NCBI GenBank assembly: GCA_903837255.1
Contig: CAILTZ010000692.1
Coordinates: forward strand, 1 to 10,258
DNA length: 10,258 nt
From: an uncultured Pirellula sp.
GTDB lineage: Bacteria; Planctomycetota; Planctomycetia; Pirellulales; Pirellulaceae
Direction of reading: 5' to 3'
Position numbers and translations under genes: made by a program. This document shows positions 1-6,247 of this stretch, one piece after another. Position 1 is the first letter of the stretch, and every line of letters begins with the position of its first letter. The notes beneath the pieces are model-generated. The model was not told where the DNA came from, made no database searches, and saw only the letters and a list, made by a program, of their open reading frames with translations.

Positions 1-479
1 AAGAGGAAATAGCTCTGGTCTTTGCGTTCGTCGCGACCCCGGCTGAGCAGGAATCGTCCGGAGGTCGATTGACTTATCCGGGCAAAATGACCGGTGGCGA
101 TGTAGTCGCAACCCAACTGGCGTGCCCGGTCCAACAAAACCCCGAACTTCAAGTGCTGATTGCACATCACGCAGGGGTTGGGAGTGCGGCCCGCCTTGTA
201 CTCTTCTGCAAAGTACTGAATGACCTTTTGTTGGAAGAGCGCCGACTCGTCCACCAGGTAATAGGGAATCCCCAGGCGGGAGCAGACGCTCCGTGCATCC
301 ATGACGGCTTGCGGCCCGCAACACTTGTCCTCGGCCCGGTTGACGCAGTCCTGAGGCCAAAGTTTCAAGGTCACACCGACGACTTCATACCCCTGTTCGA
401 GCAGCAGAGCGGCCGCCGCCGAGGAATCGACGCCGCCGCTCATCCCGGCCATCACCCGTCCTTTGCGCTCACCTGTCAT
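1..479 (-). CDS. mnmA: tRNA-specific 2-thiouridylase MnmA (5' part, runs off the left edge)
   Basis: MnmA activates U34 of tRNA-Lys, -Glu and -Gln with ATP and inserts sulfur delivered as a persulfide, giving 2-thiouridine in the cytoplasm. The 159 residues visible here show the PP-loop ATP pyrophosphatase motif SGGVDSS at 14-20, TPNPCVMCN at 99-107 with the expected catalytic Cys103, ATGHFAR at 128-134 and KDQSYFL at 153-159, all in the usual order and spacing. About 200 C-terminal residues, including the second catalytic cysteine, lie outside the window. I chose the ATG at 477-479 because the family normally starts about ten residues before SGGVDSS. A GGAGG precedes it by only two bases, so the GTG/ATG pair eight to nine codons further in is an alternative. 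The frame stays open upstream, but that sequence does not resemble MnmA. The gene is divergent from the TauE-like permease and shares the 92-bp gap with it. Confidence 0.95.
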   Translation of the reverse strand, partial: MTGERKGRVMAGMSGGVDSSAAAALLLEQGYEVVGVTLKLWPQDCVNRAEDKCCGPQAVMDARSVCSRLGIPYYLVDESALFQQKVIQYFAEEYKAGRTPNPCVMCNQHLKFGVLLDRARQLGCDYIATGHFARISQSTSGRFLLSRGRDERKDQSYFL

Positions 480-571
480 GTCCTCCAAGAATGGCAGCGA
501 TGCCACGGAGGTAAAGGCAACACCCACCTGCACGCTTCCCTCCGCTGCATCTCCCGGCACAGACTCGGTCC

Positions 572-1338
572 ATGGAACTCGCCCATGCGTGGTACCCGGC
601 CCTGTTTACCACCGGCCTGATTGCCGGATTTGTCGACGCCATTGCCGGCGGCGGTGGACTCCTGACCGTTCCGGTCCTTTTTGCCACCGGGCTTCCCGTG
701 TCCGTGGCCCTGGGCACCAATAAATTTCAGTCTTCGTGCGGCACGGCCCTGGCCACCGCTCAGTACGCCCGGTCCGGACTCATTGACCTCAAATCCACTT
801 GGAAAGGTATCATCACAACTGGAGTCGGGGCCGCCCTCGGAACCTATACGGTTGCCCACATCCACCCGGACATCATCCGTCCCCTCGTGCCCGTTCTACT
901 TTTTGGCATTGCCTGTTATACATGGCTGCGTCCGAACCTCGGCAAGGTCTCGCGCCCGGCGCGAATGAACCCTACTGCCTTCGCCCTGGGTTTCGGATTG
1001 GCCCTGGGCTTTTATGATGGGTTTTTTGGACCGGGAACCGGTGCATTTTGGGCGCTTGCCTGCGTTGCCATCGCCGGACTGGACCTGCTCCGAGCAACGG
1101 CCTTTACCAAGGCCATGAACCTGACCAGCAATCTGGTCTCCCTCGCGGTTTTCGTCGGGTTGGGAAAGGTCGACTGGAGCATTGCCCTCACCATGGCCGG
1201 GGGGGACAGATTCTCGGCGGGACCTTGGGTGCCCGATCAGCCGTACGAGGTGGCTTTCGATTCATCCGTCCACTTTTCCTTTGCATGGTGGTCCTGTTGG
1301 CCGGTCGGACCGCCTGGCAGAGTTGGATGAGCCGATGA
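572..1338 (+). CDS. TauE/SafE (YfcA-type) membrane permease, frame broken in a G-run
   Basis: This is a polytopic inner-membrane protein of the TSUP family (sulfite/sulfonate/organoanion export or uptake); the substrate cannot be read from sequence. The N-terminal repeat carries the family signature GGGGLLTVPVL at 26-36 and LGTNKFQ at 48-54. The second repeat carries GFYDGFFGPGTGAFW at 146-160 and a LTSN motif, both matching E. coli YfcA as I remember it. After Met208 (1193-1195) the frame runs into seven G (1199-1205). Beyond this the original frame gives unrelated sequence and stops at 1328-1330. The -1 frame instead gives GQILGGTLGAR...GFRFIRP...AGRTAWQSW, which is the expected C-terminal end of the family, with a stop at 1336-1338. 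So the gene is about 255 residues long with either one G missing or two extra. Sequencing error, real mutation and programmed slippage are all possible. No convincing ribosome binding site precedes the ATG. Confidence 0.85.
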
Positions 1339-1412
1339 CTTTCCGGCCTCATTTCAGACAATCTGCCAGCCCGGACTTGTGCCGTTGGTTGGTTTCACTT
1401 CACCCTTCTCGC

Positions 1413-2786
1413 ATGACCTCCCGCATTTTATTTCGCGCCCTGCTGGCGATCTGGTCCCTCGGGGGATTGCAGACTCAGTTCCTTGAGGCCCAGCCCCCGC
1501 CCGCGTCAACGGATGCCAGCCGTTTTGAAATCCCGGCCACCGACGACGGACTACCCGGGCAGGGGCCAATCCGCCGCGCCGATTGGTTCCGTCGACTTTG
1601 GAAGGACCGTCGCTCGGAATGGGCGAGAAAAGTGGAATCCGACCAGCACTCGGTGGTTGTCCTGGGGGATTCCATTACCCAGGGGTGGGGGGACGATTTC
1701 AGCGCCTGGTTTCCGGGCCTGCACGTGGCCAATCGGGGCATCAGCGGCGACACCTCGCGCGGAGTCCTCGTCCGTCTGGAGGAAGACGTCCTTGTTCTGC
1801 ATCCGAGGGCAATCATCCTGTTGATCGGAACCAACGATCTGGAGGAAAAGGCCGAGCCCGAGACGATTGCGGAAAATCTGAAGCTGATTCTGGAGGGCAT
1901 TCACAAGGCCGACCCGGTGGTTCCGGTGATCCTCAACCAGGTTTTTCCGAGCTCCACATCCAAGGCCCGGCCAGTGGATAAAATCAAGAAATTGAACCGG
2001 CTCTATGCAGCGGTGGTTCGCGGCAATCCGCAGGTCACCCTGGTTGAGACCTGGCCGCTCTTTGCCGATGCCAACGGCGATGCCCTCCCTGCTGAATTCC
2101 CCGATCTCTTGCATCCAAACCTTGCCGGTTACCTTAAATGGGCTGCCGCACTGCGCCCGATACTGGCCACCTTGGGAATGCTGGAGAACGTTCCATACGA
2201 GTTCACACCGGAACCGGACTTCGTGAGTCTCTTTAATGGCAAGGACCTGACCGGCTGGGGATTCCGGGTAACGCCGGAATCGGACCAAAAAGCCGCGAAA
2301 AGCGTGAACAAAAACGACCCCAACACCCTTGCCTGGCCCATTGTGACGGAACCGATTCAGTTCAACGGAACCAACCGAAGTCCTGATGGGCGATATGTCG
2401 CGATCCAAGGGCGCCTGGTGGTCACCACCCCGCCCGAAGGTCGGCGCATCCAACAAATCTCGACCATCCAAGAGTTTCCCAAAAACTTCATTCTCCGACT
2501 GGAATTCCGGGCAACCCCCAACGCGGACAGCGGTATTTTCGTTCGCGGCCCCCAACTTCAATGTCGGGATTATCCCCTGGCAGGCCCCTACAAGCAGTTG
2601 AAGCACTATCGTGCAGGCGACTGGAATGAAATCGAAGTCACGGTCAAGGACGGCTCGGCCTTTTGCCTTTGCAATGGCGAAGTGATTGAAGCGGCCATGA
2701 AGGTTCCCGAAACAGGTCCGATTGGGCTGGAAGGGGATCGCGGCCAAATGGAATACCGGCGCATCCGGTTGAAGGTGTTGCCGTGA
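1413..2786 (+). CDS. Secreted SGNH/GDSL hydrolase fused to a DUF1080 (3-keto-disaccharide hydrolase) domain
   Basis: This 457-residue protein is predicted to be exported. Residues 1-26 form a signal peptide (RILFRALLAIWSLGG, cut near FLEA-QPPP). Domain 1 (about 78-260) is an SGNH hydrolase: block I GDSITQGW with nucleophile Ser87, block II Gly109 in NRGISGD, block III GTND at 139-142, and block V DLLH with Asp231 and His234. All four blocks are intact, so an esterase or deacetylase on carbohydrate substrates is plausible. Domain 2 (about 269-457) is DUF1080, a concanavalin-like fold beginning FVSLFNGKDLTGW, with ADSGIFVRG at 371-379 and ending GPIGLEGDRGQMEYRRIRLK. The pairing is typical of Planctomycetes polysaccharide-degrading enzymes. 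An upstream in-frame ATG at 1335-1337 overlaps the stop of the repaired permease frame (ATGA) and would add 26 residues before the signal peptide. I preferred the ATG at 1413 for the cleaner signal peptide, but neither has a strong ribosome binding site. Confidence 0.9.
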   Translation: MTSRILFRALLAIWSLGGLQTQFLEAQPPPASTDASRFEIPATDDGLPGQGPIRRADWFRRLWKDRRSEWARKVESDQHSVVVLGDSITQGWGDDFSAWFPGLHVANRGISGDTSRGVLVRLEEDVLVLHPRAIILLIGTNDLEEKAEPETIAENLKLILEGIHKADPVVPVILNQVFPSSTSKARPVDKIKKLNRLYAAVVRGNPQVTLVETWPLFADANGDALPAEFPDLLHPNLAGYLKWAAALRPILATLGMLENVPYEFTPEPDFVSLFNGKDLTGWGFRVTPESDQKAAKSVNKNDPNTLAWPIVTEPIQFNGTNRSPDGRYVAIQGRLVVTTPPEGRRIQQISTIQEFPKNFILRLEFRATPNADSGIFVRGPQLQCRDYPLAGPYKQLKHYRAGDWNEIEVTVKDGSAFCLCNGEVIEAAMKVPETGPIGLEGDRGQMEYRRIRLKVLP

Positions 2787-3170
2787 AGCAGTTCCAAACA
2801 ACAGCGTTTTCCCCAACCGGACGATTCAAATTCAACTTATTGAATCAGCGCAATATCGGGAGGTGTATACCAACCACAAACCAACCGCAGGTGATGGACA
2901 ATTACAACGAAAAAGCGGAGGGCTGTGGATACCATCGAGAGTAATCCGAACCGCCGCGGCTCGCCCAGTTGCACCATGCCCACTACAAAGTCACCGTCTA
3001 CTTCGAAGAGCGAACGATCAATGGGTGGCCGGTGCCATACACTCTAGAGGACAACGAGTGCGTCGAGGTCATCTACATCGACCACAACCACTTCCACATG
3101 TGCGGCGACCCGGACACGGGACCTTCGAGTCCTTACTAAAGCAGCCTGATCGGTAGCGAAAAGACCTGAG
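2787..3170. other. Stretch without an intact gene, holding a broken reading frame and a base-composition switch
   Basis: No complete gene with recognisable features lies between the hydrolase and the terminator. A 7-bp inverted repeat (GATTCAA 2823-2829, TTGAATC 2840-2846) follows the hydrolase stop but has no T-run. A single 8-of-9 match to a DnaA box on the opposite strand (TGTGGATAC, 2924-2932) is present. One match is expected by chance often enough that I do not call an origin. The interrupted reading frame inside this stretch is described separately. A 97-codon frame at 2863-3156 in another phase is rich in Arg, Pro and His and looks like a shadow. Confidence 0.6.
2894..3139 (+). pseudogene. 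Interrupted small reading frame of unknown family (in-frame TAA)
   Basis: Starting at the ATG 2894-2896, the frame reads 16 codons (MDNYNEKAEGCGYHRE), meets TAA at 2942-2944, then stays open for 64 codons to TAA at 3137-3139. The second part looks protein-like. It has an alternating beta-strand pattern (HYKVTVYFEERTI), a WPVPYTLEDNECVEVIYI segment, then a histidine-rich DHNHFHMC and a short GDPDTGPSSPY tail. That mix of hydrophobic and acidic residues is unlike the Arg/Pro-rich shadow frames over the same DNA. A TTG at 2969-2971 could start a shorter product of 55 residues. I do not recognise the family. It may be a decayed gene, the tail of a once longer protein, or a functional short protein. 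The strong terminator 32 bases after its stop fits a transcript ending here. Confidence 0.4.
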
Positions 3171-3206
3171 AGCCTCCGGAGGTAACAACCCGGAGGCTTT
3201 TTTTTT
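3171..3206 (+). terminator. Rho-independent terminator
   Basis: A perfect 9-bp stem, AGCCTCCGG (3171-3179) with CCGGAGGCT (3190-3198), encloses a 10-base loop and runs into nine T (3198-3206). It ends plus-strand transcripts from the hydrolase and small-frame side. On the minus strand the same stem lies beyond the end of csrA, but only a weak T-rich stretch follows a few bases later, so a bidirectional role is possible but less sure. Confidence 0.9.
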
Positions 3207-3242
3207 AGTAGTCTCGCAGCGAGAAAATGCTAGCAAGGGGCT

Positions 3243-3461
3243 TTAGTTCGACGGTTCAGCATCGAGTGCTGCATCGAGATCTGCGTTATTCGCATCGACG
3301 GCGCGTTTGATGGCGTCGAATACCTCGCGTCGATGGACGGGTACTTCTTTGGGAGCTTCGACCCCTAGTCGAACTTTATCCCCGCGAATTTCGACAACAA
3401 CGATGGTGATTTCGTTGTTGATAACAATGCTTTCATTCTTTTTTCTAGACAATACTAACAT
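3243..3461 (-). CDS. csrA: Carbon storage regulator CsrA (RNA-binding post-transcriptional regulator)
   Basis: CsrA is a small dimeric RNA-binding protein that recognises GGA motifs in mRNA leaders and blocks or stabilises translation. It controls carbon storage, motility and biofilm genes, and flagellin in species that have FliW. The 72-residue product begins MLVLSRKKNESIVIN and continues with the beta-strand core ITIVVVEIRGDKVRLGVEAPKEVPVHRREVF. It keeps Leu4 and Arg6 near the start and the VHRREV segment that, with strand 1, forms the RNA-binding edge. The acidic, Ala/Asp-rich tail after residue 55 is longer than in E. coli CsrA (61 residues) and fits the longer forms of other phyla. The gene is convergent with the upstream plus-strand genes and divergent from the 613-residue membrane protein. 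No fliW or flagellar gene is in view. Its leader appears suited to autoregulation. Confidence 0.97.
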   Translation of the reverse strand: MLVLSRKKNESIVINNEITIVVVEIRGDKVRLGVEAPKEVPVHRREVFDAIKRAVDANNADLDAALDAEPSN

Positions 3462-3500
3462 GACTTCCTATCCTCCTGTTGGGGGAGTGCCCCAATTCCT
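3462..3500 (-). promoter_or_regulatory. csrA leader: hairpin plus GGA motifs around the ribosome binding site
   Basis: Read on the minus strand, AGGAGG (3472-3477) lies ten bases before the csrA ATG and AGGA (3466-3469) four bases before it. GGA occurs at 3497-3499, 3474-3476, 3471-3473 and 3466-3468. Between the first and second lies a perfect 6-bp hairpin, TTGGGG/CCCCAA (3479-3495, 5-base loop). Bound CsrA would cover the ribosome binding site, as known for csrA autorepression in enterobacteria. The motifs are seen directly; the regulation is inferred. Confidence 0.55.
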
Positions 3501-3611
3501 TTTTTGATGACTCGCTTGTGTTGCGGTTGGTATTTCTTCCGTCAGGTAACGCTAAAATCAGAGCAGTGAGTCTTTGCAGACCAACAAACGAAGACGAGAT
3601 CAATCTGTTGA

Positions 3612-3639
3612 ACTCTAAGTCGAACCCATCACTAGTCAA
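3612..3639 (-). promoter_or_regulatory. Candidate sigma70-type promoter for csrA
   Basis: On the minus strand TTGACT (3634-3639, five of six to consensus) is followed after 16 bases by TAGAGT (3612-3617, four of six). It would start transcription near 3605 and give a leader of about 140 bases. This is a motif match only. Confidence 0.35.
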
Positions 3640-3669
3640 GAAAAACCTGAGTTGCCCAGCGATAATTTT

Positions 3670-3698
3670 TTGAAAAATTCTTATCGAGAGGCTACTGT
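3670..3698 (+). promoter_or_regulatory. Candidate promoter for the membrane protein-smpB transcript
   Basis: TTGAAA (3670-3675) and TACTGT (3693-3698) are 17 bases apart in the AT-rich gap between the divergent csrA and membrane protein genes. The -35 match is good and the -10 match is weak. A start near 3705 would leave a leader of about 38 bases. Confidence 0.3.
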
Positions 3699-3742
3699 TT
3701 TCCTTATCGTTACGACTTTCCGTTTCCTTAGAAGTTAAGCCA

Positions 3743-5584
3743 ATGCCATCGGAAAAATCGGTTGCTTCGAAACAGGTCTGGGGGGGCAAGGAGGGCTCGG
3801 CGGATTTTTCCGGCGGAACTCGGACATCTTGGACCCAGCGATTTTCCGTAGATTTCGCGGGAGTTTTTTTGGTTTTTTTTCTGATGGCTTTGGAGCGACT
3901 TCCGGCGGTCAACGAGCCGCATTACTGGACCAAGGCGGCTCATTTTTGGAACGCGGAGTATGGACGCGGAGATCTTTTCTTGGAGTCTGCCGATGCTCAT
4001 TGGCTTTTTTATGCCGCGTTTGGTTGGCTGACGCTCTTGAGCTCGATTGCAGGAGCGGTTTGGATCGGCCGTTTCGTGCTTTGGGTACTTTTGGCGCTGG
4101 GTTGGACATTGATGATGCGAGGTGCATTTCGGTCCGAGGTCCAGCCGAGTGCGAGGCCTTGGGTGGCCACACTCAGTGCAGGGCTTTGGTGTGCGGCGAT
4201 GCGCTCCGGGCATTTGGCCGGCGAGTGGGTTGTGGGAGGGGCGGAGGCCAAGGTAGCTGCTTACGCATTTATTTTCATCGGTTTTGGCTTCTTTTTCGCG
4301 CAGCGTTGGACGCTGGCTTGGGTGTGCTTAGGGATTGCCGGTGCATTTCATGTGGTGGTGGGTTTGTGGGTCTTTTTGGGATCGGTTGTGGCTAGTTTTC
4401 TGCTGGACCGGTTGTCCTCGGAGGGCCGGTTGCTGAGTTTGCCGGGAGCTTGGACCGCTTGGTGGCTGAGGCACAGACGGGGGGTTCCGCTAGCGGTTTT
4501 TGGTTTGGGAGTTGGGATGTTGCCACCGTTGATGGCAGACTGGGGGACCGAGCCGGAGCTTTCTACGCAGGCTGCGATGATTCAGGTTTACAAGCGTCTT
4601 GGGCATCATTTAGCCCCGACGGCGATGGCTTGGTTTCGGTGGCAATCTTTTGGGGTGCTTTTGTTGATTGCCGGATTGGTCTGTATTTTGTGTTTGAAGT
4701 ACGGTGCCAGTGCATCGAGGCCGGTTGCCGAGCCTCGGCGGGCCAAGCTTTTGGAGCTTAGGGGTTGGTCGGCTTGGCCCTATGGTTTGCGATGGTTTTT
4801 GGCTCAGGCTTTTTTTGCTTTGAGCGTTGCTTTTGTGGGGTGCTTGATTGATTGGGGGGTGGTCGCTGGGCTTTGGAGTCGGGAGATATCGGCCAGGTTG
4901 CTCAAGTACTACTGGTTTCGTTGGAACGATGTGGCATGGCCGTTGTGGTTGGCGGCCGGATCGGTTTGGTTGGCCAGTGGGGCGGCAAGGTGGTCGGGTT
5001 CTTCGAAGGAGCCTTTGGGTGGGATCGATTTTTTTGGCAAGCGGCTTTCGGTGCCCGGAGTGATGCTCATTGGGGTGGTTTTGGTCAGTATTTGGGGGCT
5101 TTTCGATCGTCTTAGCACACGGGGCAACGATTGGGTTGGGGAGGGAGAGCGGGCTCGTCTTTTGTCAAAATCTGACGATTTGGAGGAGCAGTTGATCCAT
5201 TACCAGGATTGGCTGAGGGTTTGCAGTTTTGTGAGGGAAAAAACCGAACCTGGAAGCTTGTGGCTTACACCTAGGAACCAGCAGACGTTCAAATGGCACA
5301 CAGGGCGTGGCGAGGTGGCCGCTTGGAAGGACATGCCGCAGGATGCTGCTCGGGTGGTCGAGTGGTTTGAGCGTCTTTCGGAGTGCTATCCGACCGACTC
5401 GGAGCGGTCGCTGGAGCCTTGGACGACGGAGAAAATCTTGGAACTGCACAAACGCTATGGATTTCGTTACGTATTGATCGATAGGCGAGTTGGGGGGCAA
5501 TCGCCACCTCTGTTGCCTGTGTTGTACCCGAGTTCTACGCAGGAAAACTCCACGTTCGGTATTTTTGAGATCTCTGGTCGTTGA
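3743..5584 (+). CDS. Large polytopic membrane protein of unknown function (DUF6798-like)
   Basis: This 613-residue protein has a hydrophilic N-terminus (1-33), about nine to eleven predicted membrane segments (near 37-52, 87-126, 140-154, 168-186, 189-220, 247-264, 302-318, 350-375, 397-415 and 435-454), and a soluble C-terminal domain (about 465-613). The early loop carries NEPHYWTKAAHFW (57-69) followed by acidic residues before HWLFY. The layout recalls GT-C type lipid-linked sugar transferases, whose first loop holds catalytic acidic residues, but I cannot show that activity. The C-terminal domain contains TPRNQQTFKWHTGRGEVAAWKD (509-530 region) and ends in a RYVLIDRR strand. I associate this combination with a family widespread in Planctomycetes and named DUF6798, from memory only. 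No strong ribosome binding site precedes the ATG. smpB follows 17 bases behind and probably shares the transcript. Leu is mostly TTG and Gly often GGG, consistent with the G/T-rich strand. Confidence 0.7.
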   Translation: MPSEKSVASKQVWGGKEGSADFSGGTRTSWTQRFSVDFAGVFLVFFLMALERLPAVNEPHYWTKAAHFWNAEYGRGDLFLESADAHWLFYAAFGWLTLLSSIAGAVWIGRFVLWVLLALGWTLMMRGAFRSEVQPSARPWVATLSAGLWCAAMRSGHLAGEWVVGGAEAKVAAYAFIFIGFGFFFAQRWTLAWVCLGIAGAFHVVVGLWVFLGSVVASFLLDRLSSEGRLLSLPGAWTAWWLRHRRGVPLAVFGLGVGMLPPLMADWGTEPELSTQAAMIQVYKRLGHHLAPTAMAWFRWQSFGVLLLIAGLVCILCLKYGASASRPVAEPRRAKLLELRGWSAWPYGLRWFLAQAFFALSVAFVGCLIDWGVVAGLWSREISARLLKYYWFRWNDVAWPLWLAAGSVWLASGAARWSGSSKEPLGGIDFFGKRLSVPGVMLIGVVLVSIWGLFDRLSTRGNDWVGEGERARLLSKSDDLEEQLIHYQDWLRVCSFVREKTEPGSLWLTPRNQQTFKWHTGRGEVAAWKDMPQDAARVVEWFERLSECYPTDSERSLEPWTTEKILELHKRYGFRYVLIDRRVGGQSPPLLPVLYPSSTQENSTFGIFEISGR

Positions 5585-5601
5585 GGATTTGAGGCTGACG
5601 T

Positions 5602-6180
5602 TTGAACAAGAAAAAACCACAGCCGACCTCGGCCAAAAGCAACGCGCAGTCCAAAGGCAAATCGCCGGCTGGCTCGGCCAAGTCGGGGGCTTCGAAAGCT
5701 CCGGCGGTCCCCGGGGCGACTTTTAAGAGTATCGCCGAGAACCGCAAGGCCAAGCACAACTATGAGGTGCTCGATTCGATCGAGTGTGGGTTGGTGCTCC
5801 ATGGCAGCGAGGTCAAGAGCCTGCGGAACGGTCGATGCAGCATCGAGGAGGCTTATGCGCGGTTCAAGGATGGGGAGTTGTGGTTGGTCGATTGCGAGAT
5901 TGACGAATATCGGCAAGCGACGCTTTGGAATCATCCGACCAAGCGGATGCGGAAGCTGTTGTTGCATCGCAGGGAGTTGCATCGGTTCGCAGTGCGGGCC
6001 AAGGAGCGGGGGCTGACGCTCATCCCGTTGCGGGTTTACTTTACCGATCGGGCGGTGGCCAAGTGCGTGATTGCCTTGTGCAAAGGCCGCAAGGTGCATG
6101 ACAAGCGAGAGGTGCTCAAGAAGGCCGACGCGCGTCGGGAGATCGACCGGGCGCTCAAGCAGCGGACGAAGCGTTTGTAG
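5602..6180 (+). CDS. smpB: SsrA-binding protein SmpB
   Basis: SmpB binds tmRNA (SsrA) and delivers it to ribosomes stalled without a stop codon. Its C-terminal tail mimics the missing mRNA in the decoding centre. The 192-residue product contains the OB-fold core from about residue 43: IAENRKAKHNYEVLD, HGSEVKSLRNG (67-77), RMRKLLLHRREL (115-126), and the basic tail KGRKVHDKREVLKKADAR (161-178), all family signatures. The start is TTG at 5602-5604, supported by GAGG seven bases upstream; no ATG lies before the core. The first 41 residues are rich in Lys, Ser, Ala and Gly and almost certainly disordered, making the protein about 30 residues longer than E. coli SmpB (160). The spacing to the membrane protein gene suggests co-transcription. 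The tmRNA gene is not in this window. Confidence 0.96.
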   Translation: MNKKKPQPTSAKSNAQSKGKSPAGSAKSGASKAPAVPGATFKSIAENRKAKHNYEVLDSIECGLVLHGSEVKSLRNGRCSIEEAYARFKDGELWLVDCEIDEYRQATLWNHPTKRMRKLLLHRRELHRFAVRAKERGLTLIPLRVYFTDRAVAKCVIALCKGRKVHDKREVLKKADARREIDRALKQRTKRL

Positions 6181-6183
6181 GGC

Positions 6184-6214
6184 GAATCGATCGATTCAAA
6201 GAATCAGACGATTC
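6184..6214. promoter_or_regulatory. Two tandem palindromes GAATC-N4-GATTC, candidate operator
   Basis: GAATC-GATC-GATTC (6184-6197) and GAATC-AGAC-GATTC (6201-6214) are separated by AAA, so the two dyad centres are 17 bases apart. They occupy the 67-bp gap between smpB and the ATPase gene. No T-run follows, so they are not a standard terminator. The arrangement fits a pair of dimer binding sites for an unknown regulator of the transporter operon. Confidence 0.4.
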
Positions 6215-6247
6215 TCAGGGATAGTCTTGGAGAAAGCAGAGCCTACG

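Noticed and set aside
69..620. 183-codon plus-strand frame
   Set aside because: It is antisense to mnmA, whose PP-loop and TPNPCVMCN motifs are unmistakable on the minus strand.
1551..2816. 421-codon minus-strand frame
   Set aside because: It lies antisense to the SGNH/DUF1080 gene and has no recognisable motifs; it is a shadow of GC-rich coding sequence.
2924..2932. DnaA-box-like TGTGGATAC near the skew switch
   Set aside because: A single near match without a cluster, an AT-rich unwinding element or dnaA/dnaN neighbours does not support a replication origin.
2863..3156. 97-codon plus-strand frame
   Set aside because: The composition (Arg, Pro, His rich) looks like an out-of-phase reading; the overlapping frame ending at 3139 is more protein-like.
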